A stretch of 64,000 bases of DNA. It comes from Curvibacter sp. PD_MW3 (GTDB lineage Bacteria > Pseudomonadota > Gammaproteobacteria > Burkholderiales > Burkholderiaceae_C). Every line of letters begins with the position of its first letter. The first letter of the stretch is position 1. The position numbers and the translations under genes were made by a program. The notes below the pieces were generated by a model that searched no databases, was not told the origin of the DNA, and saw nothing but the letters and a program-made list of their open reading frames with translations. Positions 44,645 to 52,385 of the stretch are shown here, one piece after another. The stretch spans positions 169,602 through 233,601 of the forward strand of contig NSIV01000002.1 in NCBI GenBank assembly GCA_002633085.1, read 5' to 3'.

Positions 44645-45199
44645 GTGAGCAAAACCCGCCCGCCTGTCCACCAGATTGAGCTCTACATCAGCGAGCTGTC
44701 GGCACTGTTCAATTCAATGGACCCGACGCCATTCCATCACCGCGACCTTGACGTTGATGCGCGGGAGTTTCTGGAAAGTTGGGCCATGGAGTTTCCCCAG
44801 GGCAGCCACTTTCAAATCCATGTTCACATTGAAAACATGCCGCGCGAGAACCCGGAGCCGCTGGTCACTGAAGCGATTCACAACTACTTTGAATACAAGG
44901 CCTTGCTGACCCAACGCAGTCTGCGCGTGCTGCTGCTGGAAGGCCGCACCAGCCTGCTGATCGGCCTGAGCTTTCTGGCCCTTTGTCTCCTGGGAGCCGG
45001 CATGCTGCCCAAATCCGCGGACGACACCTTCCTGCGGGTGCTGAAGGAAAGCCTGACCATCTCCGGCTGGGTTGCCATGTGGCACCCAATCCAGATTTTT
45101 CTGTACGACTGGTGGCCTCTCGTCCGAAGAGGCCGGATCTACAAACATCTGCAGCGGGCCACCGTGCACGTGCTGCCGGGAAAACGGCAACACGCGTAA
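44645..45199 (+). CDS. Hypothetical membrane protein (184 aa)
   Basis: The product begins MSKTRPPVHQIELYISELS from a GTG at 44645; a GTG at 44636 is also possible. The soluble N-terminal part (HHRDLDVDAREFLESWAMEF, then HFQIHVHIEN) is followed by membrane segments GRTSLLIGLSFLALCLLGAG and ISGWVAMWHPIQIFLYDWWP. It resembles small uncharacterised inner-membrane proteins of the order, but I cannot name the family. The 156 bp upstream (44479-44644) show nothing clear. Confidence 0.65.
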   Translation: MSKTRPPVHQIELYISELSALFNSMDPTPFHHRDLDVDAREFLESWAMEFPQGSHFQIHVHIENMPRENPEPLVTEAIHNYFEYKALLTQRSLRVLLLEGRTSLLIGLSFLALCLLGAGMLPKSADDTFLRVLKESLTISGWVAMWHPIQIFLYDWWPLVRRGRIYKHLQRATVHVLPGKRQHA

Positions 45200-45214
45200 C
45201 AGCTCAGTCCTTCC

Positions 45215-45242
45215 TCACTCGTAGCACAGCACCTGGATCGGC
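45215..45242 (-). pseudogene. Remnant of a MacB-type permease C-terminus
   Basis: The minus strand reads PIQVLCYE followed by a stop, closely matching the LPIQALRYE terminus of the permease at 45661-46896, with similar surrounding bases (TCGTAGC-CAGC-CCTG-ATCGGC). In-frame stops lie directly upstream. This is probably the last trace of a deleted or duplicated permease gene. Confidence 0.4.
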
Positions 45243-45401
45243 TACGCGGCCCTGAAAGGCCCGTCCCTTGCAATCCGAGTGCGTTTGCAGTCCCGGCTGG
45301 ACCGTGTTGACTTTGGCGCCATATCCTGTAGATTGGAGCCGTTCAAGGCCGGGTTCTGCATGTTGGCAACGGCCACATCGATGCCGCTTGAACGATCTGC
45401 C

Positions 45402-45608
45402 ATGGTGAAAAAATTTCCATCGAATCCAGCCAACCCAGAGCGAATCTGTTGGGGATGCGATTTGTATTGCCCCGCCAACTCCATGCGCTGCGGCAATGGA
45501 TCAGACCGGACTCAGCACCCCGTTGAACTCTTCGGCGAAGGCTGGGAAGACTGGGGCAAGGACGCGTCGGAAAAACCGGCAGTGCTGCCAAAAGCCGAAG
45601 AAGCCTGA
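45402..45608 (+). CDS. DUF3079 family protein (68 aa)
   Basis: A 68-residue protein starting MVKKFPSNPANPERICWGCD with CYCPANSMRCGNGS-type spacing of cysteines (WGCDLYCPANSMRCGNG) and HPVELFGEGWEDWG, the conserved core of DUF3079. The cysteines may bind a metal; the function is unknown. The frame is open further upstream, but the conserved N terminus begins at this methionine. The MacB remnant lies 160 bp upstream. Confidence 0.8.
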   Translation: MVKKFPSNPANPERICWGCDLYCPANSMRCGNGSDRTQHPVELFGEGWEDWGKDASEKPAVLPKAEEA

Positions 45609-45660
45609 TCCCGGAATCACTGCCAGAGGGCTGTCCGCCCTCGTCTTTCTCATACGACGA

Positions 45661-46896
45661 TCACTCGTAGCGCAGCGCCTGAATCGGCAACAGCTTGGAG
45701 GCACGTCGCGCCGGGTAGAAGCCGAAGAAAACGCCCACCAGCGCAGAGAAACCGGCCGCCAGCAGGATGGCGCCGATCGACATGCTGACCTGCCAGCCGG
45801 CAAAGCGGCCCACCGCCCAGGTCGACACCGCGCCCAGCAGCACGCCAATGGCGCCGCCAATGAGCGACAGCGTGACCGCTTCGATCAGGAACTGCGCCAG
45901 GATGTCCTTGCCACGTGCGCCCACCGCCATGCGCAGGCCGATCTCACGCGTGCGTTCGGTCACGCTCACCAGCATGATGTTCATGATGCCGATGCCACCG
46001 ATGATCAGGCTGATGCCGGCCACCGCCGCCAGCAGCAGCGTCATGATGCGGCTGGCCTCCTCCTGCGCCTGCAGAATTTCCGTGAGGTTGCGCACCATGA
46101 ACGGGTCTTCGCCGCCCGCCTGCACCTTGAAGCGCTGGCGCAGCAGGTCCTTGATACCCTCTTCCGCCACCTTCATGCTCTGGCCTTCGCGGATCTTCAC
46201 CGAGATCGACCCCACGCGCTTGAGTCGGCTGGTAGCGTCGCCGCCCCAGATGCGGTTGCGCAAGGTGCTGATGGGAATCATCAGCACATCGTCCTGGTCC
46301 TGGCCCATCGAGTTTTGCCCTTTGGTAGCCAGCACGCCGATGATCTTCATCGGCACGCCGCGCACGCGCACCATCTGGTCCACCGGGTCCTGCTCGCCAA
46401 ACAGCTCGCGCGCCACGGTGGCGCCGATCCAGGCCACCTTGGCCGAACCGGCCAGCTCGGCCTGGTCAAACAGACGGCCCGACATCAGCCCCCAGTCGCG
46501 CGCCTCCAGGTAGTCGTTGGTCACACCAAAAATGGTGGTGCCCCAGTTGCTGTTGCCCGCCACCACCTGGCCGCTGGTGCGCGAGGTGGGAGCTGCCACC
46601 TGCACCTCGGGAATCTCGAACGCAATGGCCTGCGCGTCCTCTTCGGTCAGGCGCTGGCGCGTCTGCGCGCCCAGGCGCACACCGGCCTGCGAAACGCCGC
46701 CGGGCAACACCAGCATGATGTTGGAGCCCAGCCCCTTCATCTGCGCCTGCACGCGCGCCGTGGCGCCGTTGCCCACGGCAATCATGGTGATCACCGCGGC
46801 CACGCCGATGATGATGCCCAGCATGGTCAGGATGCTGCGCAAGGTATTGGCAGCCAGGGCGCGCCAGGCGCTGCGCAGTGCGGCAAGCAGGTTCAT
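45661..46896 (-). CDS. ABC transporter permease, MacB family (no fused ATPase)
   Basis: A 411-residue permease with four membrane segments: an N-terminal TLRSILTMLGIIIGVAAVITM, then a large periplasmic domain (about 50-280), and three C-terminal segments including LLLAAVAGISLIIGGIGIMN. It ends LPIQALRYE. MacB/FtsX-type permeases work as mechanotransmitters with a membrane-fusion partner. The ATPase is a separate gene here, unlike E. coli MacB. The ATG at 46896 overlaps the ATPase stop by 4 bp; an upstream in-frame start gives a non-conserved leader. Confidence 0.88.
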   Translation of the reverse strand: MNLLAALRSAWRALAANTLRSILTMLGIIIGVAAVITMIAVGNGATARVQAQMKGLGSNIMLVLPGGVSQAGVRLGAQTRQRLTEEDAQAIAFEIPEVQVAAPTSRTSGQVVAGNSNWGTTIFGVTNDYLEARDWGLMSGRLFDQAELAGSAKVAWIGATVARELFGEQDPVDQMVRVRGVPMKIIGVLATKGQNSMGQDQDDVLMIPISTLRNRIWGGDATSRLKRVGSISVKIREGQSMKVAEEGIKDLLRQRFKVQAGGEDPFMVRNLTEILQAQEEASRIMTLLLAAVAGISLIIGGIGIMNIMLVSVTERTREIGLRMAVGARGKDILAQFLIEAVTLSLIGGAIGVLLGAVSTWAVGRFAGWQVSMSIGAILLAAGFSALVGVFFGFYPARRASKLLPIQALRYE

Positions 46897-47699
46897 GGTT
46901 GCACCACCCCGGCCAGTTGCCCCACGTCGGCCGCGCTCACCACGCTGGCCACGCGCGCATGCTTGTCGGTCTGGCGCCACTCGGCCAGCGGGCTGCGCTG
47001 GCTGTCCTCCACAATCTGGCCGTCGCGAAACACCAGCTTGCGCCGTGCCCAGGCGGCGATGTCAGGCTCGTGCGTCACGATCACCACCGTCATGCCCTGA
47101 TGGTTCAGCTCGTTGAGCAGGCGCATGATGTCTTCACTGGTCTTGGAATCCAGTGCGCCGGTGGGCTCGTCAGCCAGGATCAGTTGCGGGTTGTTCACCA
47201 GCGCGCGCGCAATCGCCACGCGCTGCTGCTGCCCACCCGACAGCTCCGACGGCGTGTGCTGCCAGCGCTCGCCCAGGCCCACCCGTTGCAGCGCCGACAG
47301 CCCGCGCTCGCGCCGCAGCACCGCATTCACACCGGCATAGACCATTGGCAGCTCCACGTTCTCCAGCGCACTCGTGCGCGGCAGCAGGTTGAACTGCTGG
47401 AACACGAAGCCGATGCGCCGGTTGCGGATCGAAGCCAACTGGTCCGACGCCATCGCCTCCACCTCTTCCCCTGCCAGCCGGTACTCGCCGCTGGTGGGCA
47501 GGTCGAGGCACCCCAGGATGTTCATCAAGGTGGACTTGCCGGAGCCCGAGGCTCCCATGATGGCCACGAAGTCGCCCTCCTCAATGTCGAGCGACACGCC
47601 TTGCAACGCATGCACCGTCATGCCACTGCCAGCCGCCTGCTGCTTGGCGCTACCCATGCGGTAGGTCTTGGTCAGTTCGCGCGCTTCGATCAGTGCCAT
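46893..47699 (-). CDS. ABC transporter ATP-binding protein, LolD/MacB type
   Basis: A 268-residue ATPase beginning [20 protein letters not shown]. Walker [11 protein letters not shown] (about 47-56), Q-loop [21 protein letters not shown], signature [17 protein letters not shown] and Walker [13 protein letters not shown] are all present. It pairs with the adjacent permease and the membrane-fusion protein in a tripartite exporter of the MacAB kind. About 160 bp separate it from the fusion-protein gene upstream, an interval that contains GC-rich hairpin sequence. Confidence 0.9.
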   Translation of the reverse strand: MALIEARELTKTYRMGSAKQQAAGSGMTVHALQGVSLDIEEGDFVAIMGASGSGKSTLMNILGCLDLPTSGEYRLAGEEVEAMASDQLASIRNRRIGFVFQQFNLLPRTSALENVELPMVYAGVNAVLRRERGLSALQRVGLGERWQHTPSELSGGQQQRVAIARALVNNPQLILADEPTGALDSKTSEDIMRLLNELNHQGMTVVIVTHEPDIAAWARRKLVFRDGQIVEDSQRSPLAEWRQTDKHARVASVVSAADVGQLAGVVQP

Positions 47700-47861
47700 G
47701 TCAGTACTCCAACGCGCCAAGCACGACCTACCATGCATGCAAGAAGCGATTCAACCGGGAAACGCCGTGGAACCGGCTTAGCCGGGCCACAGGCGTTGCC
47801 CCCTGCAAGGGGGGTGGCGAAGCGACACGCAGTGCGCGTAGCCTGGGGGTGTTCCATATTT

Positions 47862-49508
47862 TTAGAACATCATGCGCGGGCCGGTGGCGGCCGGACGCGT
47901 CGTCGTTTGGGCGGAACCAGCGCTTACCGTGCCCGTGATCACGGTCGCACCTTCCTTCAGCTCAGCCGCATCGGGCGAGCTCGGCAGCACCAGCAGTTCG
48001 GTGCTGGTGCCATCGGTGATGCCCAGCCGCACATTCAGCGCCTTCGGATTGCCGCTGGCATCCATCACGTAGATGCGGCCACGCGTCACGGTGCGGCCCA
48101 CGGCCTCCATCACCAGCGCGGTGTAGCGCGTCTTCTGCTCCGGCGTCAGCAGCTCGCCGATGCGGGCGCGGATGTCGGCCGTGATGCGCTCACGCACCTT
48201 CGCGCGTTCGGCTTCCGGCACGTCGCGCAGCTGCATGAACTTCGGCCGTGCGTCGGCGTAGATGGCATCCACCTTCTCGGTCTGTGCCGCGTCGAGCTGC
48301 AGCTCCTTCACCAGCCGGTTGCGGAACTCGGTGGCCGGACCAGCGGCAGTCGGTGCTGCCGGGCTTGCCGGCTTTTCGGTAGCATTTGGGGCCGGAGCAC
48401 CCGTCGCTGCTGCGCCAGCCGCTGCATTTTTAGTAGCGTCCGCGGCCGGCTGCGGTGCCGGCTCCACGCCGGTTATGCGCACCCGCAGCGCCGAGTTGGG
48501 CACCTTGAGCGCGCTCTCGCGCACATCCGTCACCACCCGCACATTGGCCGTCATGCCGGGCAGCAGGCGGCCGTCGTTGTTGGCAAAGGTCACCACCGCC
48601 ACATAGGTCACCACATTGGCCACGTTGGTGGCGGCCTTGCGTACCTGGCTGATCTGGCCCTCGAAAGTCTGGCCGGGGTAGGCGTCCACCGTGAAGCTGG
48701 CCTTCTGCCCGCTGCGGATGCGGCCCACGTCAGCCTCGTCGATGGCCGCCTCCACCTGCATCTCGCGCAGGTTCTGCGCAATGATGAACAGTTCGGGCGA
48801 CTGCAGGCTGGCGGCCACGGTCTGGCCCTTCTCAATGGCGCGCTTGATCACGATGCCGTCCACCGGCGAGGTGATGCGCGTGCGCGCCAGATCAATACGG
48901 GCCTGTGCCAGCGCCGCGTCGCGCTGCGCCACGGAAGCCTGTGCGCTCTTCACCTGCGCCTCGGTCACGCCCAGCTGCGCCTCGGCCGCCTTCACCGCTT
49001 CCAGCGAGGTGTTGACCAGCGCATTCGACTTGTCGGCCTCGCTGCGCGCAATGAACTCCTTGCTCACCAGCATCAGGTTGCGATCGTGCGTGCGGCGCGC
49101 CTCGGCCAGGTCGGTCTGCGCGCGCGATACCTGCGCCCGACTGGCCGCCACATTGGCCTGCGCCGTCATCACCACGGCGCGCGCGGCATCCACGTCGGCC
49201 TGGGCCGAGCGCACGCGGTACTCAAAGGTCTCGGGGTCGATCACGGCAATCAGCTGCCCTGCCTTGACCTCGGAGTTGAAGTCCACATACAGGTCCTTGA
49301 TCTGGCCCGACACCTGGGTGCCCACCGTCACCTGCGTCACCGGGCTCACCGCCCCGGTGGCCGCCACTGCCGCCTGCAGCGGTCCGCGCTCGATCTTGCC
49401 GGTACGGTACTGCACGTCGTCCGCGCCGCCGCGCTGAAACCACCACCAGCCGGCCGCACCCAGCAGGGCCACCGCCGCCACGCCCGCCACGAGATAAGTC
49501 TTTTTCAT
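47862..49508 (-). CDS. macA: MacA-like periplasmic membrane-fusion protein with Spy/LTxxQ-like insertion
   Basis: A 548-residue protein with an N-terminal membrane anchor (KTYLVAGVAAVALLGAAGWWWF), a biotinyl-lipoyl half (TVGTQVSGQIKDLYVDFNSEVKAG), a long coiled-coil hairpin (about 95-200) and a beta-barrel domain. Between the barrel and the C-terminal part lies an Ala/Pro-rich stretch (about 345-390) and then LVKELQLDAAQTEKVDAIYADAR and ELLTPEQKTRYTALV. This resembles the LTxxQ motif domain of Spy/CpxP chaperones and is unusual for MacA. The start at 49508 (MKKTYLV) is the natural anchor start. It is the first gene of the exporter operon. Confidence 0.85.
   Translation of the reverse strand: MKKTYLVAGVAAVALLGAAGWWWFQRGGADDVQYRTGKIERGPLQAAVAATGAVSPVTQVTVGTQVSGQIKDLYVDFNSEVKAGQLIAVIDPETFEYRVRSAQADVDAARAVVMTAQANVAASRAQVSRAQTDLAEARRTHDRNLMLVSKEFIARSEADKSNALVNTSLEAVKAAEAQLGVTEAQVKSAQASVAQRDAALAQARIDLARTRITSPVDGIVIKRAIEKGQTVAASLQSPELFIIAQNLREMQVEAAIDEADVGRIRSGQKASFTVDAYPGQTFEGQISQVRKAATNVANVVTYVAVVTFANNDGRLLPGMTANVRVVTDVRESALKVPNSALRVRITGVEPAPQPAADATKNAAAGAAATGAPAPNATEKPASPAAPTAAGPATEFRNRLVKELQLDAAQTEKVDAIYADARPKFMQLRDVPEAERAKVRERITADIRARIGELLTPEQKTRYTALVMEAVGRTVTRGRIYVMDASGNPKALNVRLGITDGTSTELLVLPSSPDAAELKEGATVITGTVSAGSAQTTTRPAATGPRMMF
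48412..48437 (-). repeat. Comamonadaceae-type mini-repeat copy 2 (inside macA)
   Basis: The minus strand reads GCTACTAAAAATGC then AGCGGCTGGCGC and lies in frame in the Ala-rich linker of the membrane-fusion protein, encoding TKNAAAGA. It is closely similar to the copy in mutS and may have contributed the linker expansion. Confidence 0.45.
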
Positions 49509-49711
49509 GCGGCCATTGTAGGAACAGCACCCCTGCCCCCGCGTCAAGTCAGGTATCTGCCATGTAAAGACGCGGCAAACCTGGCCACCCTTCACGCCTG
49601 CCTATGGCATTTCACGCCGCAACCGCTGCATTCCGTCGCACGACGCTGGCACCTTCGGCGCTGCCCGCGCACAGTCCGCTTCACGGTTCAACCCACCCCT
49701 TGGAGGACACC

Positions 49712-50125
49712 ATGCAACTGACACCCATCATCGCCATCCACCTCAGCGCCGCCCTGGCGGCCACCGTCATCGGCCCCTTTGCCCTGTGGGCGCGCCGCGG
49801 CCGCACCCAGCGCCCGCGCCTGCACCGCGCCCTCGGCTACGCCTGGGTCACGCTGATGATCGCCACCGCCGTCTCGGCCCTCTTCATCCATGGCACCGCG
49901 TTGCCGCACATCTACGGCTACGGCCCCATTCACCTGCTGATCCCAGCCGTCTTCGTCGCCCTGTTCGGCGCCTTCCGGTACCTGGCGCGCGGTGACATCG
50001 CCGGCCACCGCCGCACCATGCAGATCACCTACCTCGCGTCCTGCGTGGTGGCCGGCGGCTTCACTCTGCTGCCCAGCCGCTACCTGGGCCAGCTGCTGTG
50101 GAGCCAATGGCTCGGCCTGGTCTGA
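49712..50125 (+). CDS. DUF2306-like membrane protein (137 aa)
   Basis: From the ATG at 49712 (GGAGG seven bases upstream) the product is 137 residues with four hydrophobic segments, e.g. IIAIHLSAALAATVIGPFAL and PIHLLIPAVFVALFGAFRYL. HRALGYAWVTLMIATA with the paired His/Arg after the first helix is typical of DUF2306 membrane proteins. Function unknown. The next gene starts 22 bp downstream with its own ribosome-binding site, so the two are likely cotranscribed. Confidence 0.75.
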   Translation: MQLTPIIAIHLSAALAATVIGPFALWARRGRTQRPRLHRALGYAWVTLMIATAVSALFIHGTALPHIYGYGPIHLLIPAVFVALFGAFRYLARGDIAGHRRTMQITYLASCVVAGGFTLLPSRYLGQLLWSQWLGLV

Positions 50126-50147
50126 CATCTACCCCAAGGAGAAACAC

Positions 50148-50441
50148 ATGAAAGACACCACCTATTCCGACGTCGACCTCAACCGCCTGGCCCGCAAACG
50201 TGCCAGCGCCAAGCTCGGCTGGTACATCCACGCCCTGGTCTACGTGGCCGTCAACGCCTTGCTGGCGTTGCTCTCGGCGCGCAGCCAACACACCTGGGCT
50301 GTGTTCCCAGCGCTCGGGTGGGGCCTGGGCCTGCTGATCCACGGCGTCGTGGTCTGGCTGGCCCTGCCGGGCAGCGGCCTGCACCAGCGCCTGCTTGAGC
50401 AGGAACGCCAGCGCCTGAGCCAGCAGCGCGACCCCTGGTGA
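50148..50441 (+). CDS. 2TM-domain protein (97 aa)
   Basis: A 97-residue protein with AAGGAG before its ATG. The N-terminal ARKRASAKLGWYIHALVYVAVNALLAL and LGWGLGLLIHGVVVWLAL give two membrane helices with the R-K-x4-K-x-GWYIH start seen in the small 2TM domain that often precedes or accompanies LytTR signalling genes. It ends with a charged tail (LEQERQRLSQQRDPW). The kinase gene follows directly, so it may belong to the same signalling unit. Confidence 0.78.
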   Translation: MKDTTYSDVDLNRLARKRASAKLGWYIHALVYVAVNALLALLSARSQHTWAVFPALGWGLGLLIHGVVVWLALPGSGLHQRLLEQERQRLSQQRDPW

Positions 50442-50488
50442 AACCGTCCCGCCCGCGGGCATACTCTCGAGACCGACACCCCCTGCCC

Positions 50489-51520
50489 ATGCGAGTCCCG
50501 ATGTCTTCCCCCATGCTGCTGCGCGCCGTACAGGCGGCGGCGCTCAACACCCTGATTGCGCTGGGCATCACGGTCTTTGGCCAGGAGAGTTTCAGCACCA
50601 ACCTGGTCTATTCCCAATGCATCGGCCTGAGCATCCTGGGCCTGATCGACTTCAGCAACCAGTGGTTCATCCGCGACAGGTCAACCCAGTGGCACCGCTT
50701 GGTGCTGATCGTGCCGCTGGGCGCCAGCGCAGGCTTCCTGCTGGGCACGTTGCTGGCCGATGCGCTGCTGGGCTACGCCAGCACCCGGTACTGGCTCACC
50801 CAGCCGCGCAAGGCCATTGGTTTTCTGGTCCTGAGCCTGGTGGCCGGCACCGTGCTGACCTACTACTTCCTGAGCCGCGAACAGCTCGCCGCCGAACGTC
50901 AGAAGCTCGAAATCGCCCGCCGCCAGGCCGCCGAAGCCCGCCTCAAGCTGTTGGAGACACAGCTCGAGCCACACATGCTGTTCAACACCCTGGCCAACCT
51001 GCGCGCGCTCATCACCACCGACCCGCCGCGCGCCACCGCCATGCTCGACCGCATGATTGCCTACCTGCGCGCCACGCTCAGCGCCTCGCGCCAGGGCTCG
51101 CATCCGCTGGCGGCCGAGTTCGAGCGCCTGCAGGATTACCTGGAACTGATGACCGTGCGCATGGGAGAGCGCCTGCACTACACGCTGGCGCTGCCGCCCG
51201 AGCTGGCCGAGTTACCGGTGCCGGCACTGCTGCTGCAGCCGCTGGTGGAAAACAGCATCCAGCACGGGCTGGAGCCCAAGGTGGAAGGCGGCAGCATCAC
51301 CGTGCAGGCGCGCCGCGACGGGCCGCAACTGGTGCTGGAAGTGATCGACACCGGCCTGGGTTTGAATGCCAGCAACGGCACCTCGGGCGGCACCGGCTTC
51401 GGCCTGGCCCAGGTGCGCGAACGCCTGGCCACCGAGTACGGCGCCCAGGCCGCTCTGAATTTTGTAGCTGATGGCGCAGGCGGGACAAGGGCTACCATCA
51501 CATTCCCTTGCAAAACATGA
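50489..51520 (+). CDS. LytS/YpdA-type sensor histidine kinase
   Basis: About 343 residues. Four membrane segments (e.g. LVLIVPLGASAGFLLGTLLA) are followed by a helical linker and the His_kinase domain: LETQLEPHMLFNTLANLRAL holds the phospho-accepting histidine, and the ATPase part shows PALLLQPLVENSIQHGLEP and a GTGFGLAQVRERL glycine box. ATG codons at 50489 and 50501 are both possible; the preceding gene is close. The stop overlaps the response regulator ATG (ATGA), so the pair is coupled. Confidence 0.9.
   Translation: MRVPMSSPMLLRAVQAAALNTLIALGITVFGQESFSTNLVYSQCIGLSILGLIDFSNQWFIRDRSTQWHRLVLIVPLGASAGFLLGTLLADALLGYASTRYWLTQPRKAIGFLVLSLVAGTVLTYYFLSREQLAAERQKLEIARRQAAEARLKLLETQLEPHMLFNTLANLRALITTDPPRATAMLDRMIAYLRATLSASRQGSHPLAAEFERLQDYLELMTVRMGERLHYTLALPPELAELPVPALLLQPLVENSIQHGLEPKVEGGSITVQARRDGPQLVLEVIDTGLGLNASNGTSGGTGFGLAQVRERLATEYGAQAALNFVADGAGGTRATITFPCKT
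51453..51477 (+). repeat. Comamonadaceae-type mini-repeat copy 3 (inside the kinase gene)
   Basis: GCTCTGAATTTTGTAGC followed by TGATGGCGC, in frame near the 3' end of the kinase gene, where it encodes LNFVADGA. The TAGCTG/TGGCGC part matches the family pattern. Confidence 0.45.
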
Positions 51521-52347
51521 ACACCCACCGCACCGCCCTGATTGCCGAAGACGAACCGCTGCTGGCCCAGGCGCTGCAGGCCGAACTGGCACGCGCCTGG
51601 CCGGCGCTGCAGGTGCTGGGCGTGGCCGGTAACGGCGAAGCGGCGGTGGCGCAAGCGCTGGCGCTGCAGCCCGACGTGCTGTTCTTCGACATCCGCATGC
51701 CGGCCCTGAGCGGACTGGAAGCCGCCGCCGCGCTGGCCGATGCCTGGCCACACAACGGGCAGAAGGACGGGCCGCAGAACAAACCCTTTCCCGCGCTGGT
51801 GTTCGTCACCGCTTACGACCAGTACGCCGTGCAGGCCTTCGAGGCGCAGGCGGTGGACTACCTGCTGAAGCCGGTGCAGCCCGAGCGCCTGCAAAAAACC
51901 GTGGCCAAAGTGCAGCTGGCCCTCGCCAACCATGCGCCAGGCGCTATGAATTTTGAAGCAACACTGGCGCAGCTGCGCCACTTGCTCGCCACGCCTCCAT
52001 CAGCACCAGCCGCCCCCAGCGCACCGCTGCGCCTGCTGCAGGCCAGCGTGGGCCAGGCCATCCGCATGGTGCCGATGGACGAGGTGCTGTATTTCGAAGC
52101 GGCCGACAAGTACGTGCGCGTGCTCACGGCGGAACACGAGTACCTGCTGCGCACCCCCCTCAAAGAACTGCTGCCGCAGCTCGACCCCCAGGCCTTCTGG
52201 CAAGTGCACCGCGGCACCGTGGTGCGCGCCGAGGCCATTGAGGCGGTGACGCGTGACGAGGCTGGCAAGCTCTGGCTGCGCCTGCGTGGCCACCCGGCGC
52301 GGCTGGCCGTCAGCCGCCTTTACGCCCACCTGTTCAAGGCCATGTAA
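51517..52347 (+). CDS. LytTR-family response regulator
   Basis: A 276-residue regulator. The receiver domain has the acidic pair in LIAEDEPLL, the phosphorylation Asp in PDVLFFDIRMPALSG (about residue 58) and the Lys in DYLLKPVQPE. The C-terminal LytTR DNA-binding domain contains DEVLYFEAADKYVRVLT and FWQVHRGTVVRAEAIEAV. The ATG at 51517 overlaps the kinase stop. Targets are unknown; LytTR regulators in this order commonly control nearby membrane-protein genes. Confidence 0.92.
   Translation: MNTHRTALIAEDEPLLAQALQAELARAWPALQVLGVAGNGEAAVAQALALQPDVLFFDIRMPALSGLEAAAALADAWPHNGQKDGPQNKPFPALVFVTAYDQYAVQAFEAQAVDYLLKPVQPERLQKTVAKVQLALANHAPGAMNFEATLAQLRHLLATPPSAPAAPSAPLRLLQASVGQAIRMVPMDEVLYFEAADKYVRVLTAEHEYLLRTPLKELLPQLDPQAFWQVHRGTVVRAEAIEAVTRDEAGKLWLRLRGHPARLAVSRLYAHLFKAM
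51944..51970 (+). repeat. Comamonadaceae-type mini-repeat copy 4 (inside the regulator gene)
   Basis: GCTATGAATTTTGAAGC then AACACTGGCGC, in frame in the linker between receiver and LytTR domains, encoding AMNFEATLAQ. GCGC ends flank it on both sides. Confidence 0.45.
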
Positions 52348-52385
52348 GGCAGCGTGGCCTTGCGCGTCCCCGAGCCGCTTGCCGG

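Noticed and set aside
46878-49721. Very long plus-strand frame (947 codons) antisense to the exporter operon, and similar ones in mutS and the propeller gene
   Set aside because: High GC and periodic codon use keep these frames open. Their translations are low-complexity Arg/His/Ala/Gln-rich, while the opposite strand encodes well-recognised proteins.
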